Source: Clostridium sp. BJN0013
Lineage (GTDB): Bacteria; Bacillota; Clostridia; Clostridiales; Clostridiaceae
Direction of reading: 5' to 3'
DNA length: 64,000 nucleotides
Assembly: GCF_040939125.1 (NCBI RefSeq)
Contig: NZ_CP162495.1
Location: forward strand, 2,852,001-2,916,000
The translations under genes and the position numbers were made by a program. Each line of letters starts with the position of its first letter. The first letter of the stretch is position 1. The notes under the pieces are model-generated. The model worked only from the letters and a program-made list of their open reading frames with translations, searched no databases and had not been told where the DNA came from. Of the stretch, positions 1 to 8,973 are shown in pieces.

Positions 1-197
1 CATATGTATTTAGCTTGCTTGGAGAATTAAATCAACTCAGCAACTGTCTTTTGACCGATGGTGCTGAACCATTCTTCATCAAGCAAACAAGAACAAGAAT
101 AAGAAACTTGTATGTAAAACTTCATCCTGACTCATTTGCTGGAGCATTTCCGTATGATGCTTTCATTGATGATTGGGACGATGGAGAATTTTATTAA
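1..197 (+). CDS. C-terminal fragment of an unidentified protein (runs off window start)
   Basis: The reading frame is open to the first base of the window, so this is the last 65 or so codons of a longer gene, not a 60-codon ORF starting at an internal TTG. The tail is acidic (ends in an IDDWDDGEF stretch). I do not recognise the family. It ends 18 nt before the next start, and the ribosome site of the helicase gene lies in that gap, so the two are probably co-transcribed as one accessory locus. Confidence 0.6.
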   Translation, partial: YVFSLLGELNQLSNCLLTDGAEPFFIKQTRTRIRNLYVKLHPDSFAGAFPYDAFIDDWDDGEFY

Positions 198-215
198 ACA
201 GAAAGGAGGATGTCG

Positions 216-3008
216 ATGCCAACGATAGATGAGTCTATCCGAAAAATAGACAATGTAATATGTAGGCATTTAGATAATATTGAAGACTCATCTCGTGGTG
301 CTATATCTCAAGATATTTTAGAGCAGTTAATGAAGCTCGTAAATCATATTATGCTCAAGTTTTATGCTAACAGCAGAGATATCTCCATTAGTGAAGAAAA
401 TATAGCTAAAGCAGTCGAATTTGCTCAAGTAACCAGTGAAATAAACACTTTATATAAATTTCGCAACTATCTACAAATTGTTACCACTCAATATACTTTA
501 GATGAAGATGGCTCAGAACGCTTAATGCTGAAGTATTATCAATACCTGCTAGAAGCCAAAAATCTACTTAGCCAATATTATGGTATACAGATACTACATA
601 ATTTAGATAAGTTTCCTCTACACCTAGATGATACATTGCAGGAATACTATGCAAAAATCTCTGAAAAGATTGAACAGTACCCTGTAAGGACAGATGGTTA
701 TGAAAGCAACAAATATTATATACAGAAGACAAAGCCTCTGTTTTTAAACAGAAAAATATATTATGAAATCACATTTGCTCCTGTAGATGATAGAAAAAAC
801 AAATCTAAATCTAACAGAGTAATTGCTTTTACAAAAATACCTGTTAAAAGCAACTACGCATCCAGATTCCATCTTGTACAGGATTCAATAGAAATTCTAG
901 GCAAGACAATGCCAATTATCATTATTGATGGTTGGGAAGTGTCAATCCGTGACTGTGAGTTTAAAAATTTTGTTTTGTTAATAAAGGGCGAGAAAAAAAG
1001 AGTACCTTACCCGGAGCAACGATTAATCTGTGACTTTCTTACTAAAAAGAAATTTACACTTAATGATCTAATGGACTTCCCGGATAAGGCGTATGATAAA
1101 ATTACGCTCGAATGGAAAAACAATCTTAATTCTCCGGTATTTATTCCTATTTTAGATTACTGCAGAAATCTTATACGAAGTGGCCGCAATGGACAAAATG
1201 TGCTGCGATATCTTCTTTATAACATGAACAATGTCATCATCAAGAGCCAGTATTCATCTGGCTACTATGATAGATATCGTGAGGAGTGGGTGAATGCTGG
1301 AAATAACCTTCTTTCTGGGTTGTATTTTGCAAACGGTTGCAGGCAGTTTGATTCTCTACCATTTAATAGATCACCTCTTGGTCATAATCCCAAACTAAGT
1401 GCTGTCTTCGATTGCATTCCTTGTAAGGATAAACGCCCTGAATTGTTCGCTAGATTTATAAGAAATAATACGGAAGGTAAAGGTCAGCTATTCACCAATA
1501 TTGATGAACTTAGCAATTTCCCCGATTATAAAATCCTTATAACCAAATATAACGATAGCCTTTGGTCTGGGCATAGACCAGAAAGTGATTTGATGCTTGA
1601 ACATAATCAAGTGTTTATAAATGACTACAAGTTGGATACCTGCAAAATAATTGAGAAATTACAAAAGTTAGCTGAATCGGGCATTGAAAATTACTCCGAT
1701 GATGTTGACATTTGGTTGCTTCTTGATGACTACAAAATTGATTGTGACGAAAAGAAAGATATCATCAACAGTATTTTCTCAGAATCAAGAGTTGGTGTAA
1801 TATATGGTTCTGCTGGTGTAGGGAAATCTACACTGATAAACCATGTTTCCCACTATCTAAATGCTAAAGAAAAACTTTATTTAACACAGACAAATCCTGC
1901 AAAAGAAAACTTGATGAGAAAGATTGATGCTGATAATACAACTTTTTCAACAATTGCAAGTTTTCTGAGTCAAGGTTCTAATATCACAGAATATGAACTG
2001 TTAGTTGTAGATGAATGTAGTACTGTTAGCAATAAAGACATGGTTAAAGTGCTAGAAAAAGCAAATTTTAAAATGCTATTGTTAGTCGGAGATACTTATC
2101 AAATAGATGCTATTCAATTTGGTAACTGGTTCTCTGTATTAAAATCATTCTTACCTGAAAGTGCTGTTTTTGAACTTACACAGCCTCATCGAACTAAGGA
2201 CAAGCGATTACTTGAACTTTGGGACAAGGTTAGACATATGGAGGATACAGCAAAAGAAGTTATCGAGAGAGAAAGTTACTCTTTGAAAGTTGATGAAACC
2301 CTACTCTCCTCTCTTGAAAAAGGCGAGGCTATTCTCTGCTTAAATTATGATGGCCTATACGGAATTAACAATATTAACAGATTCCTACAAGAGAGTAACC
2401 ATAACCCTGCCGTCACTTGGGATATTCAACAATATAAAGTCGGAGACCCTATTCTTTTCCTCGACTCAGACAGATTCCGCCCCATTATACACAACAACAT
2501 GAAAGGCATACTTCAAGGGGTAGAAATTATAGATGCAGGCACTATGGAAGAGCGTATTCAATTTGATGTTGAAATAGAAAAGGCTGTAGATGAAAGTGAT
2601 GTTTTAGGTTTGGATCTCGAACTTCTTGAATGTTTCGAGGAAGAAGAAAAGTCTTTAATTAGATTTTATGTTCATAAACTAAAAAGTGCTGATGAGGATG
2701 GCGAGGATTCCAGCACAGCAGTCCCATTCCAAGTTGCTTACGCCGTATCTATCCATAAAGCACAAGGCTTGGAATATGACTCTGTTAAAATAGTAATCAC
2801 TGATGAGGTCGAAGAATTAGTAACTCACAATATTTTCTACACTGCAATTACGAGAGCAAGAGAAAAATTAAAGATTTATTGGACTCCCGAGGTTGAAGAA
2901 AAGGTAATCAACCGAATCAAGCCACGAGATATAAGCAAAGATGTAGAACTCTTAAAAAACTATCTCACTGATAAACAACAAGATGATTCACTTGATTTTT
3001 TACTATGA
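216..3008 (+). CDS. RecD/UvrD-like superfamily 1 helicase with a large unrecognised N-terminal region
   Basis: 930-aa protein. The C-terminal 400 residues carry the helicase core: a Walker A loop (GSAGVGKST) near residue 530, a Walker B-like VVDECS, a GDTYQID motif III, a QPHRT motif and a late SIHKAQGLEYDSV plus YTAITRAREKL, the RecD/UvrD motif V-VI signature. The first 500 residues match nothing I know. The start at 216 is preferred over the ATG at 210 because AAAGGAGG abuts 210 directly but sits about 6 nt from 216. It is followed at short distance by an HTH gene and a restriction endonuclease in the same direction, so I infer a role in DNA defence. A housekeeping RecD2 is less likely because the N-terminal half is unlike it. 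Confidence 0.75.
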   Translation: MPTIDESIRKIDNVICRHLDNIEDSSRGAISQDILEQLMKLVNHIMLKFYANSRDISISEENIAKAVEFAQVTSEINTLYKFRNYLQIVTTQYTLDEDGSERLMLKYYQYLLEAKNLLSQYYGIQILHNLDKFPLHLDDTLQEYYAKISEKIEQYPVRTDGYESNKYYIQKTKPLFLNRKIYYEITFAPVDDRKNKSKSNRVIAFTKIPVKSNYASRFHLVQDSIEILGKTMPIIIIDGWEVSIRDCEFKNFVLLIKGEKKRVPYPEQRLICDFLTKKKFTLNDLMDFPDKAYDKITLEWKNNLNSPVFIPILDYCRNLIRSGRNGQNVLRYLLYNMNNVIIKSQYSSGYYDRYREEWVNAGNNLLSGLYFANGCRQFDSLPFNRSPLGHNPKLSAVFDCIPCKDKRPELFARFIRNNTEGKGQLFTNIDELSNFPDYKILITKYNDSLWSGHRPESDLMLEHNQVFINDYKLDTCKIIEKLQKLAESGIENYSDDVDIWLLLDDYKIDCDEKKDIINSIFSESRVGVIYGSAGVGKSTLINHVSHYLNAKEKLYLTQTNPAKENLMRKIDADNTTFSTIASFLSQGSNITEYELLVVDECSTVSNKDMVKVLEKANFKMLLLVGDTYQIDAIQFGNWFSVLKSFLPESAVFELTQPHRTKDKRLLELWDKVRHMEDTAKEVIERESYSLKVDETLLSSLEKGEAILCLNYDGLYGINNINRFLQESNHNPAVTWDIQQYKVGDPILFLDSDRFRPIIHNNMKGILQGVEIIDAGTMEERIQFDVEIEKAVDESDVLGLDLELLECFEEEEKSLIRFYVHKLKSADEDGEDSSTAVPFQVAYAVSIHKAQGLEYDSVKIVITDEVEELVTHNIFYTAITRAREKLKIYWTPEVEEKVINRIKPRDISKDVELLKNYLTDKQQDDSLDFLL

Positions 3009-3024
3009 AACAAGGAGGTGCAAA

Positions 3025-3228
3025 ATGCGTATCAGCTATAACAAGTTATGGAAAATGTTAATTGACAAAGAAATGAATAAACAGGACTTAAAAGAGGCGG
3101 CTGGAATCAGTGCTGCTTCCATTGCTAAACTTGGCAAAGGTGCGAACATTACCACCGATGTTCTTTTGAAAATTTGCGAATCGCTTGATTGTAAGCTAGA
3201 AGATATAATTGAAACAATGGATAATTAA
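3025..3228 (+). CDS. Small XRE/Cro-type HTH protein, putative controller of the restriction gene
   Basis: 67-aa protein that is almost entirely one Cro/CI-type helix-turn-helix domain (LKEAAGISAASIAKLGKG is the recognition region). The start at 3025 is set by AAGGAGG about 7 nt upstream; the longer frame from 2983 would overlap the helicase and lacks a site. The stop is 14 nt before the endonuclease start. It is clearly paralogous to the HTH protein at 5864-6094 (shared KLWK(M/L)LID, GIS...IAKLG, LVKIC/LLKIC positions). By analogy with C proteins of type II systems it probably times endonuclease expression. Confidence 0.8.
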   Translation: MRISYNKLWKMLIDKEMNKQDLKEAAGISAASIAKLGKGANITTDVLLKICESLDCKLEDIIETMDN

Positions 3229-3242
3229 AGGAGGCTAAAACA

Positions 3243-4427
3243 ATGGCTTTTACAAATGCGGACAAACAACAACACGGTCAAAGTGCTCAGGAAAGTTTAG
3301 AATCAATATTGGAACATTGTAAAGATGCAGGCTATATCAAATCCTTTATTAAAACGTATCGAATTGGAAAACCAGGTTATAACAATGATACGCAGTTCTA
3401 CGCCCCTTTTTTAATTGAATTTAATGATGAAACAAAATGGGCTTTATTTACTACCACATCTATGAGAACCGACCGTATAAAAGGGCAGCAATGGGACGCT
3501 AAAAATTTAAAGGAAATTGAAGATTCAATAAAAAAGGTTTATCTCGTATATCCCGATGCGGTTCCGGGCGAAAGTGAATTTGTGCGTCAGAATATGAAAT
3601 ATGCTAACAATGATGAATATTCAGCTATAGATGCAGTAATTTCGCAGAATCAAGTAGCTAATTTTATAGAAGTATATGCTATCAAAGACAAAACAGATGG
3701 TCAGATTAAAGATATTCAAGGTAACAGCTTTGAAAGCAGGGTGGCTGCAATATTAAGCTATCCAGAAAATTTACGCAAGTGGAAAACGAACGCTGCAACA
3801 CTAGAAGGTGTGCACTTCGGTATGTTCAAAAATATTGTAGATTGCTTTGAATTAGACTCGGATGACATATGTGAGATTAAAGCAACTTCAGATAAACGTA
3901 TAATAGGTAAATTGCCAAGCGGCGGAAATCCCAAAACAGATGTCTTAGTAGAAATAACAAACAAAGAAGGTTATAAAGCTTATTACACAATTAGTTGCAA
4001 AAGGAGCAGTGATAAAAGTGTAAGCGTTCATCAATATACGGCTGACACCTTTGCAAATGTATTGGATCCCGAAAATCAAGAACTTAGAGTTCTTTTAAAT
4101 GAATTTCAAAGCGCTGGCAGTCTTTCTGCTTTTGGAGAAGAGAACTGCAATCTTCTTACCGAAAGGATTAAACCTTATCTTAAGAAGCTATCTCTTTGGG
4201 TATTAGGTGGAGTAGGCGGTGGGGGCAATCCTATCACGCAATGTGCAGATTTTATACTTACATACGATAATAATGATGATACTGCAACGATACATCGTTT
4301 ATCCTCTTATTATGAAATGCTTGTTGATAAAGGCGTTTCAGGAAGTTTCGGGACTCTTTTTAGTTGGACATACCCTTCAAAGAGAAGAGGTGAAAGCATT
4401 CAGCTAAAATGCAAGATACTTAAATAG
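3243..4427 (+). CDS. Type II restriction endonuclease, MspI-like (inferred)
   Basis: 394-aa protein. Around residues 227-253 it reads GGNPKTDVLVEI, then SCKRSS: Asp233, Ser251 and Lys253. As I recall, MspI uses Asp99, Asn117 and Lys119, which gives the same 18/20 residue spacing and a similar context; a small polar residue replaces Asn. A Gly-rich loop (GGVGGGGNP) lies near residue 325. The position opposite a C5-cytosine methyltransferase with matched HTH genes supports a restriction role. The protein is longer than MspI, mainly at the N-terminus. The family call is an inference from motif spacing and context, not from an alignment. AGGAGG lies about 8 nt before the start. Confidence 0.65.
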   Translation: MAFTNADKQQHGQSAQESLESILEHCKDAGYIKSFIKTYRIGKPGYNNDTQFYAPFLIEFNDETKWALFTTTSMRTDRIKGQQWDAKNLKEIEDSIKKVYLVYPDAVPGESEFVRQNMKYANNDEYSAIDAVISQNQVANFIEVYAIKDKTDGQIKDIQGNSFESRVAAILSYPENLRKWKTNAATLEGVHFGMFKNIVDCFELDSDDICEIKATSDKRIIGKLPSGGNPKTDVLVEITNKEGYKAYYTISCKRSSDKSVSVHQYTADTFANVLDPENQELRVLLNEFQSAGSLSAFGEENCNLLTERIKPYLKKLSLWVLGGVGGGGNPITQCADFILTYDNNDDTATIHRLSSYYEMLVDKGVSGSFGTLFSWTYPSKRRGESIQLKCKILK

Positions 4428-4429
4428 CA

Positions 4430-4472
4430 AAGAGGGTTAGTAATCTAACATTGACTACTAACCCTCTTTTTT
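4430..4472. terminator. Bidirectional terminator between endonuclease and methyltransferase genes
   Basis: Perfect 13-bp inverted repeat (AAGAGGGTTAGTA / TACTAACCCTCTT) with a 13-nt loop, followed by a T-run on the + strand. The two genes converge here with only about 43 bp between their stop codons, and the methyltransferase stop lies in the T-run. It can serve both directions. Confidence 0.85.
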
Positions 4473-5871
4473 ATATTTGTTTAGGCAAACAATCTACAAA
4501 CTGTCGAGCAATTGCATACGCAAGTAAAGGTGGTATTGCATCGCCGATCTGTTCATACTTATCCTGTTCTTTAGCTCCATGAAATAGTACATATGGTCCA
4601 GCAAATTGATACCAATCTGGAAAACTCTGTAGGCGAGCCGCCTCCCTTGGAGTTATGGCTCGATTGATTGTCGGATGGATTATCTCATCGAGACAATGTG
4701 ATGTAACTGTGAAACTCGGTTCATCTATTGACAGTCTTCTATTTCTGCTTCCGTATATTGTCTTCGGAAAAAGATGTCTGTACTTGTCAATTTCTCCGTT
4801 TTCCGTTAACTTGTCAAATGTGGAGCGCATACTTTCTCGTTCACCAATAAGCGCCAGCAAATCTTGTTTTCTTTTTATGTGCCCTGGCCCTTTATGGCAA
4901 CTTATACTATATTCATCATATAGACCACTATCAATCAAATGTTGTGGCGAACGAGAATGTATTCCATTTCCATCATAATTACCTCGCATGATTGATACAT
5001 ACCATTCTTGGTTTTCATTCTGGAATGTTTTCGGATATATGTAATTCGTAGATTCTTCACCCATACCTACAATCGGCAAATCTGAAATTGCATCGCCTGA
5101 TGTAACAAACGGCTTATCGCATCCAGGGCCATGAGTTTTTTCTGGGTAATGAAATTCGATATTCTTTAGATCCCTTCTAATCGCAACTAAGAATAACCTT
5201 TCTCTCGTTTGAGGGACACCATAGTCACTTGCTCTGAGCAAAATCTCATCTTGATTTCTTGATACAAGTCTGTAACTCGGAGTAACTTTTTCATCTTCAA
5301 ATGAGTCACAAATATATTGAAATATTGCTCCCTTAACACCATTCTTTGACTTGGAGAACATTCCTTTCACATTCTCAAAGAGAATTGCTTTAGTATTTAC
5401 TGTTCTTGCAATTCTTATGATGTTGCTGAACAAATCATCTCGTTCATCTCCAACAGTTCTTGTCCCTGCTATACTGAAACTCTCACAAGGCGCCCCTCCA
5501 GATACAATGTCCACCGTTTCATTTTCAGAATCAATCCCATATCGAGCCAATAAGAAACTTTTTATCATTTGGCTACTTACTAGGTTGATATCGCCGTGTA
5601 TGAGTAAAGTTTGTGTGCTTTCATGCATAAATGATTGAAGATATGCCTCATCATTTCCGTTCTCCGTAGTGTATTTTGCAAGTTCAAATACTTCAGCATT
5701 ATGGCTTATAGAATATGTTTCTGCGGTTGTATCTGTCCATTCAACAGCCAACAGTGGCAATATACCAGCCCACTTAAAGCCTGTGCAAAGCCCCCCCGGG
5801 CCTGCGAATAAGTCTATACTCACTAACTGAAACCCTTCTTCTTGCATCCTTTGTTTTAAGCTATTATTCAT
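4471..5871 (-). CDS. DNA (cytosine-5) methyltransferase
   Basis: 466-aa enzyme that would transfer methyl from SAM to cytosine C5 and protect the host from the neighbouring endonuclease. All key motifs are visible: motif I SIDLFAGPGGLCTGF (residues 18-32), motif IV with catalytic Cys129 in GGAPCESFS, motif VI ENVKG, motif VIII QTRERLFLVAI, motif IX near RRLSIDEPSFTV and motif X GDAIPPLLAYAIARQ. The start at 5871 follows GGAGGT by about 4 nt; the longer start at 5886 lacks a site. It overlaps the end of the upstream HTH gene by 8 nt, so translation is probably coupled. Target sequence unknown; CCGG would be consistent with the MspI-like partner. Confidence 0.92.
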   Translation of the reverse strand: MNNSLKQRMQEEGFQLVSIDLFAGPGGLCTGFKWAGILPLLAVEWTDTTAETYSISHNAEVFELAKYTTENGNDEAYLQSFMHESTQTLLIHGDINLVSSQMIKSFLLARYGIDSENETVDIVSGGAPCESFSIAGTRTVGDERDDLFSNIIRIARTVNTKAILFENVKGMFSKSKNGVKGAIFQYICDSFEDEKVTPSYRLVSRNQDEILLRASDYGVPQTRERLFLVAIRRDLKNIEFHYPEKTHGPGCDKPFVTSGDAISDLPIVGMGEESTNYIYPKTFQNENQEWYVSIMRGNYDGNGIHSRSPQHLIDSGLYDEYSISCHKGPGHIKRKQDLLALIGERESMRSTFDKLTENGEIDKYRHLFPKTIYGSRNRRLSIDEPSFTVTSHCLDEIIHPTINRAITPREAARLQSFPDWYQFAGPYVLFHGAKEQDKYEQIGDAIPPLLAYAIARQFVDCLPKQI

Positions 5872-6094
5872 GATTACCTCCATCATCTGAAGCAGTCTCT
5901 GTCAACTCTAAAATATCGCTGATGTCGCATTCAAGTGCGTTACATATTTTCACAAGGATGTTCGTATTAACATTTTCATTTCGTCCAAGCTTGGCTATAC
6001 AGGTTGAACTAATCCCTGCCATCTTACTCAAATCTTTCTTTTTTAAATCTCTATCTATAAGTAATTTCCAAAGTTTTTTATATGAAAGTTGCAT
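5864..6094 (-). CDS. Small XRE/Cro-type HTH protein coupled to the methyltransferase
   Basis: 76-aa single HTH-domain protein, paralogous along its length to the 3025-3228 protein. The start at 6094 has AAAGGAG 8 nt upstream; a frame extends to 6157 without a site. It overlaps the methyltransferase start by 8 nt. Each half of the restriction-modification pair therefore has its own member of the same regulator family, which could balance modification against restriction. DNA targets are unknown. Confidence 0.8.
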   Translation of the reverse strand: MQLSYKKLWKLLIDRDLKKKDLSKMAGISSTCIAKLGRNENVNTNILVKICNALECDISDILELTETASDDGGNHE

Positions 6095-6507
6095 GGTTCT
6101 ACTCCTTTCTCGCAAATCCTCGTTCTTTATTATACTAATTTTAAGCGCAAAAGTCAATGCAAAAATTAAGTTATCGCATAATTTATTATTAAATTACCGG
6201 TTTTAAACCGGGTTTCGCTTAATATCAATTAATTATTGTTAGATTTTCTAGTGTGATGATAACACCTCTTTTTATATTGCATTAATATCGTCAACTCGTA
6301 ACTTCTTTTACAGTAATTTTATCCACTCACCACATCTTTGACAGTAATTTTGTCAACTCACTAGCCAAAAAGTAATAACATCTACACAACCTTGTGTTTT
6401 TATGATTTTAGATATGTTCTTACAATAAAAAATTCCGTGACCTTGAACCTAGTTTAAATTTGGTTCAAAATCACGGAAATCCCTTTATATCAAGCACTAT
6501 TACACTC
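6095..6507. other. Gene-free stretch with transposon-end-like repeats and an inverted repeat
   Basis: No gene seen. At 6308-6330 and 6339-6361 there are two imperfect copies of a 23-nt unit (ACAGTAATTTTRTCMACTCAC core), and a third partial copy (CGTCAACTCGTAA) lies near 6291. Multiple short repeats of this kind occur at the ends of some insertion sequences, notably the IS21 family, so this may be an eroded element end; that is a guess. At 6433-6478 a paired 8+7 bp inverted repeat (TTCCGTGA...TCACGGAA, with TTGAACC/GGTTCAA inside) lies just downstream of the leftward rRNA methylase gene and may terminate it. Confidence 0.45.
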
Positions 6508-7869
6508 TTATTTCTCTACCCTTGACATCAATACTACCGTCTCCACATGATACGTATGCGGAAACATATCCATAAGCTTTACTTTATCTATTTCATAACC
6601 TCCATTTATTAACACTTTTAAATCTTCAACTAAGGTCTTAGGGTTACAGGATACATAGATTATTTCATTTACATTAAAATCAATAATTTGTCTCAATGCT
6701 TTAGGATGGATTCCAGGCCTTGGTGGATCAAGTATTATTAAATCCGGTTTATCCTTTAAAGTTTTTACTACCTTTGCCACATCTCCCGCTATAAATTCAC
6801 AGTTTTCTATTTTGTTTAGACAGGCATTTTCATTGGCGGATTTCACTGCTTCCTCTACAAGTTCCACTCCTATTACTTTTTTTGCATTGGAGGCTATTAT
6901 CTGCGCTATAGTTCCAGTACCACAGTATAGATCAAATACTGTCTTTGAGGACACATCCCCTAAAAACTCTTTAACTATGCCATATAATTTTTCTGCTCCC
7001 TTAGAATTAGTTTGAAAGAAGGTCTTAGGCGATATTTTAAATTTTAGGCCTAAAATTTCCTCCATAATATAATCCCTGCCGTACAAAACTTCCAGTCTAT
7101 CTATCTGGACTACATCCGATAGACTATCGTTTACAGTATGAACTATACCTGATAATTTACCTTTATATTCTAAATTTTTTAATATTTCAGTGATTTCGCT
7201 GAAATCAAATTCAACCTGAGAAGTAGTTACAATATTTATCAGAAGCTCTCCTGTATTTTTACCCTTTCTAAGTACCAAATTCCTTAAATATCCATTGTGG
7301 TTTCTCACTCTATAATAAGGTAATTCTATTCTCCTGAAATATTTTACAACTTTATCTAACACCACTGTAAAATCTTCATCAACTATTTTACAGTGATCCA
7401 CGTTTACAATGCTAAATCCTTTTCCCTGAACATGCATTCCCAGAGTAAGCTCACCGTCTTTTTCCTCATCTCCAAAGGAAAATTCCATCTTATTTCTGTA
7501 TTCGAATTCTTCCGGGCTTTTTTCTATGCCTAAAAATTTAAAATTCTCAATACCTGCAGAATGAAATAAATCTAAAACCTGCTGCTTTTTTAGCTCAATT
7601 TGTTTATCATAGGGTATAAATTGAGAAACACAGCCACCACAAAGGTAGAAGTGTGGGCATGATACTTCCTTTGCATATTTTACATTTTCAATTATTTCTG
7701 TTACTTTAGCTTCTACATAGTTTTTCTTTTTTCTACTAATTCTAGCTTTTATTTTTTGACCTGGAAGAGTATTTTTTATAAATACGGTTGTTCCATCTTT
7801 TTCTGCCACTCCTATAGCTGGAAATTTAAGCTTTTCTATATAAAATTCATATTCATTACCCTTTCTCAA
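6508..7869 (-). CDS. rlmD: 23S rRNA (uracil-5-)-methyltransferase, RlmD/RumA family
   Basis: 453-aa SAM-dependent enzyme expected to make m5U in 23S rRNA. There is an N-terminal TRAM-type region (residues about 1-60), then four Cys in [14 protein letters not shown] with an upstream Cys that resemble the Fe-S ligands of this family. The Rossmann methylase core has [18 protein letters not shown] and the catalytic YVSCNPKTL. The start is a TTG with GGGAAG about 8 nt upstream. It stands alone on the minus strand. Gram-positive members of this family may be RlmCD, modifying two sites, so the exact uridine is uncertain. Confidence 0.9.
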   Translation of the reverse strand: MRKGNEYEFYIEKLKFPAIGVAEKDGTTVFIKNTLPGQKIKARISRKKKNYVEAKVTEIIENVKYAKEVSCPHFYLCGGCVSQFIPYDKQIELKKQQVLDLFHSAGIENFKFLGIEKSPEEFEYRNKMEFSFGDEEKDGELTLGMHVQGKGFSIVNVDHCKIVDEDFTVVLDKVVKYFRRIELPYYRVRNHNGYLRNLVLRKGKNTGELLINIVTTSQVEFDFSEITEILKNLEYKGKLSGIVHTVNDSLSDVVQIDRLEVLYGRDYIMEEILGLKFKISPKTFFQTNSKGAEKLYGIVKEFLGDVSSKTVFDLYCGTGTIAQIIASNAKKVIGVELVEEAVKSANENACLNKIENCEFIAGDVAKVVKTLKDKPDLIILDPPRPGIHPKALRQIIDFNVNEIIYVSCNPKTLVEDLKVLINGGYEIDKVKLMDMFPHTYHVETVVLMSRVEK

Positions 7870-7899
7870 TTCACAATCTTCCCTTTCTTATTTTAGTAT

Positions 7900-8592
7900 T
7901 TAACTAAATTTTTGTCCTATAGTTTGTTTGTATTTAAATTTACTCATTATAGAAGGATATAAAATCAATACTATTATAAATATCAATATATACATACCTT
8001 TCATATCTGCCACTTGATATCCCATAAGCCTTAAAATAACATCAAATAAATACAGAACTGCTAAAGAAACAATTGATGTTATAGCTGTATCTATTATAGA
8101 AGCTTTTAAAATTTTAGGCAAAAATGCTACTTTAAATTTACTGTGGGAAACTTTTTGATCCTCTTTTTGTACTTTATTTTCTAATTCAACTACACTATTT
8201 TCATTTTCATCTTCTTTTGCTTCATTTTCTGTATTGGATTCATCATTTTTATCCATATGTTCCAAATTATGTTTTAATTCATCTTTTTCCACGTCAACCA
8301 CATCATGTTCACTCTCCCCTTTTTTCTCTGGCTCCACTTCTCCATCTGAACCTATATCCTCAATCTCATTTACCTGTTCACCAGCATCCTCTTTTTCTCT
8401 ATCCCCATCAGCTATGTCATCTTCATCTATATTTTCCAGTTCATCTCCCGATTGATTTTTTTCCTGTTGATTTTTAAATTCTTCTAATTTTCTTTTTTCT
8501 TCCATATTTTTATTCTTAAGTTCCTCTAAAAACTGCTGTTTAGCTTGTTCATCTACTGAGAGCTGTTCTTGATTATCATTTCTTTCTGTCAT
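7900..8592 (-). CDS. Acidic, charged-repeat protein with a C-terminal RDD-like membrane segment
   Basis: 230-aa protein. The first 145 residues are almost all Glu, Asp, Lys, Asn and Gln, low complexity and probably partly coiled coil. The last 85 residues hold two hydrophobic helices with a KAS-IIDTAITSI start and a K-TIGQKF end, the pattern of one half of an RDD membrane domain. ATG 8592 follows AAGGAGG by about 10 nt. It lies 30 nt upstream of the rRNA methylase. Function unknown; the antisense frames over the acidic region are artefacts. Confidence 0.7.
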   Translation of the reverse strand: MTERNDNQEQLSVDEQAKQQFLEELKNKNMEEKRKLEEFKNQQEKNQSGDELENIDEDDIADGDREKEDAGEQVNEIEDIGSDGEVEPEKKGESEHDVVDVEKDELKHNLEHMDKNDESNTENEAKEDENENSVVELENKVQKEDQKVSHSKFKVAFLPKILKASIIDTAITSIVSLAVLYLFDVILRLMGYQVADMKGMYILIFIIVLILYPSIMSKFKYKQTIGQKFS

Positions 8593-8823
8593 CAAATATG
8601 CCCCTCCTTGTTCTTTTAACTTTCCTATAACAAATATATTATGCTACACTACAACATTTATGTAAATAGATATAAAAAATTCTTTCATTTTGTTAACATA
8701 TTATTTTATAATTGCGTCTTAAAATTTTCACAGGAATATTTGGTAGGTATATATGAAATATCCTTATTATCTTTAACTTGTCATTTATTTTTAGATATCT
8801 TATTATAATTATAATAGTATATC

Positions 8824-8950
8824 AAGTGATTCTAAGGTTTAGGTGAAGTTTGCCCATAAGAAATGCTTTTCTCCATCTAAACATTAGAAGATCTTATTCC
8901 CCACTTCTTCGAAGAAGCTGGGGGTTAACTAATTACCGTATTCGGATAAA
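8824..8950 (+). repeat. Structured repeat, copy A (with internal deletion)
   Basis: Member of the six-copy family. It starts AAGTGATTCTAAG and ends TTCGGATAAA. The 5' hairpin is TTCTAAGGTTTAG paired with CTAAACATTAGAA; the 3' hairpin is CCCCACTTC/GAAGCTGGGG. Compared with copy E it lacks about 22 nt between the two CTTAT direct repeats, removing part of the closing stem. It lies just upstream of the ltaS ribosome site, so it would be in the ltaS leader if transcribed from upstream. Confidence 0.85.
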
Positions 8951-8973
8951 TTTATAAAATAGGAGTAATTGCT

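Noticed and set aside
5922-6206. 94-codon + strand frame
   Set aside because: Antisense to the HTH gene at 5864-6094.
8217-8477. Two + strand frames with many Pro/His/Ser
   Set aside because: They are antisense readings of the acidic Glu/Asp-rich protein at 7900-8592; no ribosome site.
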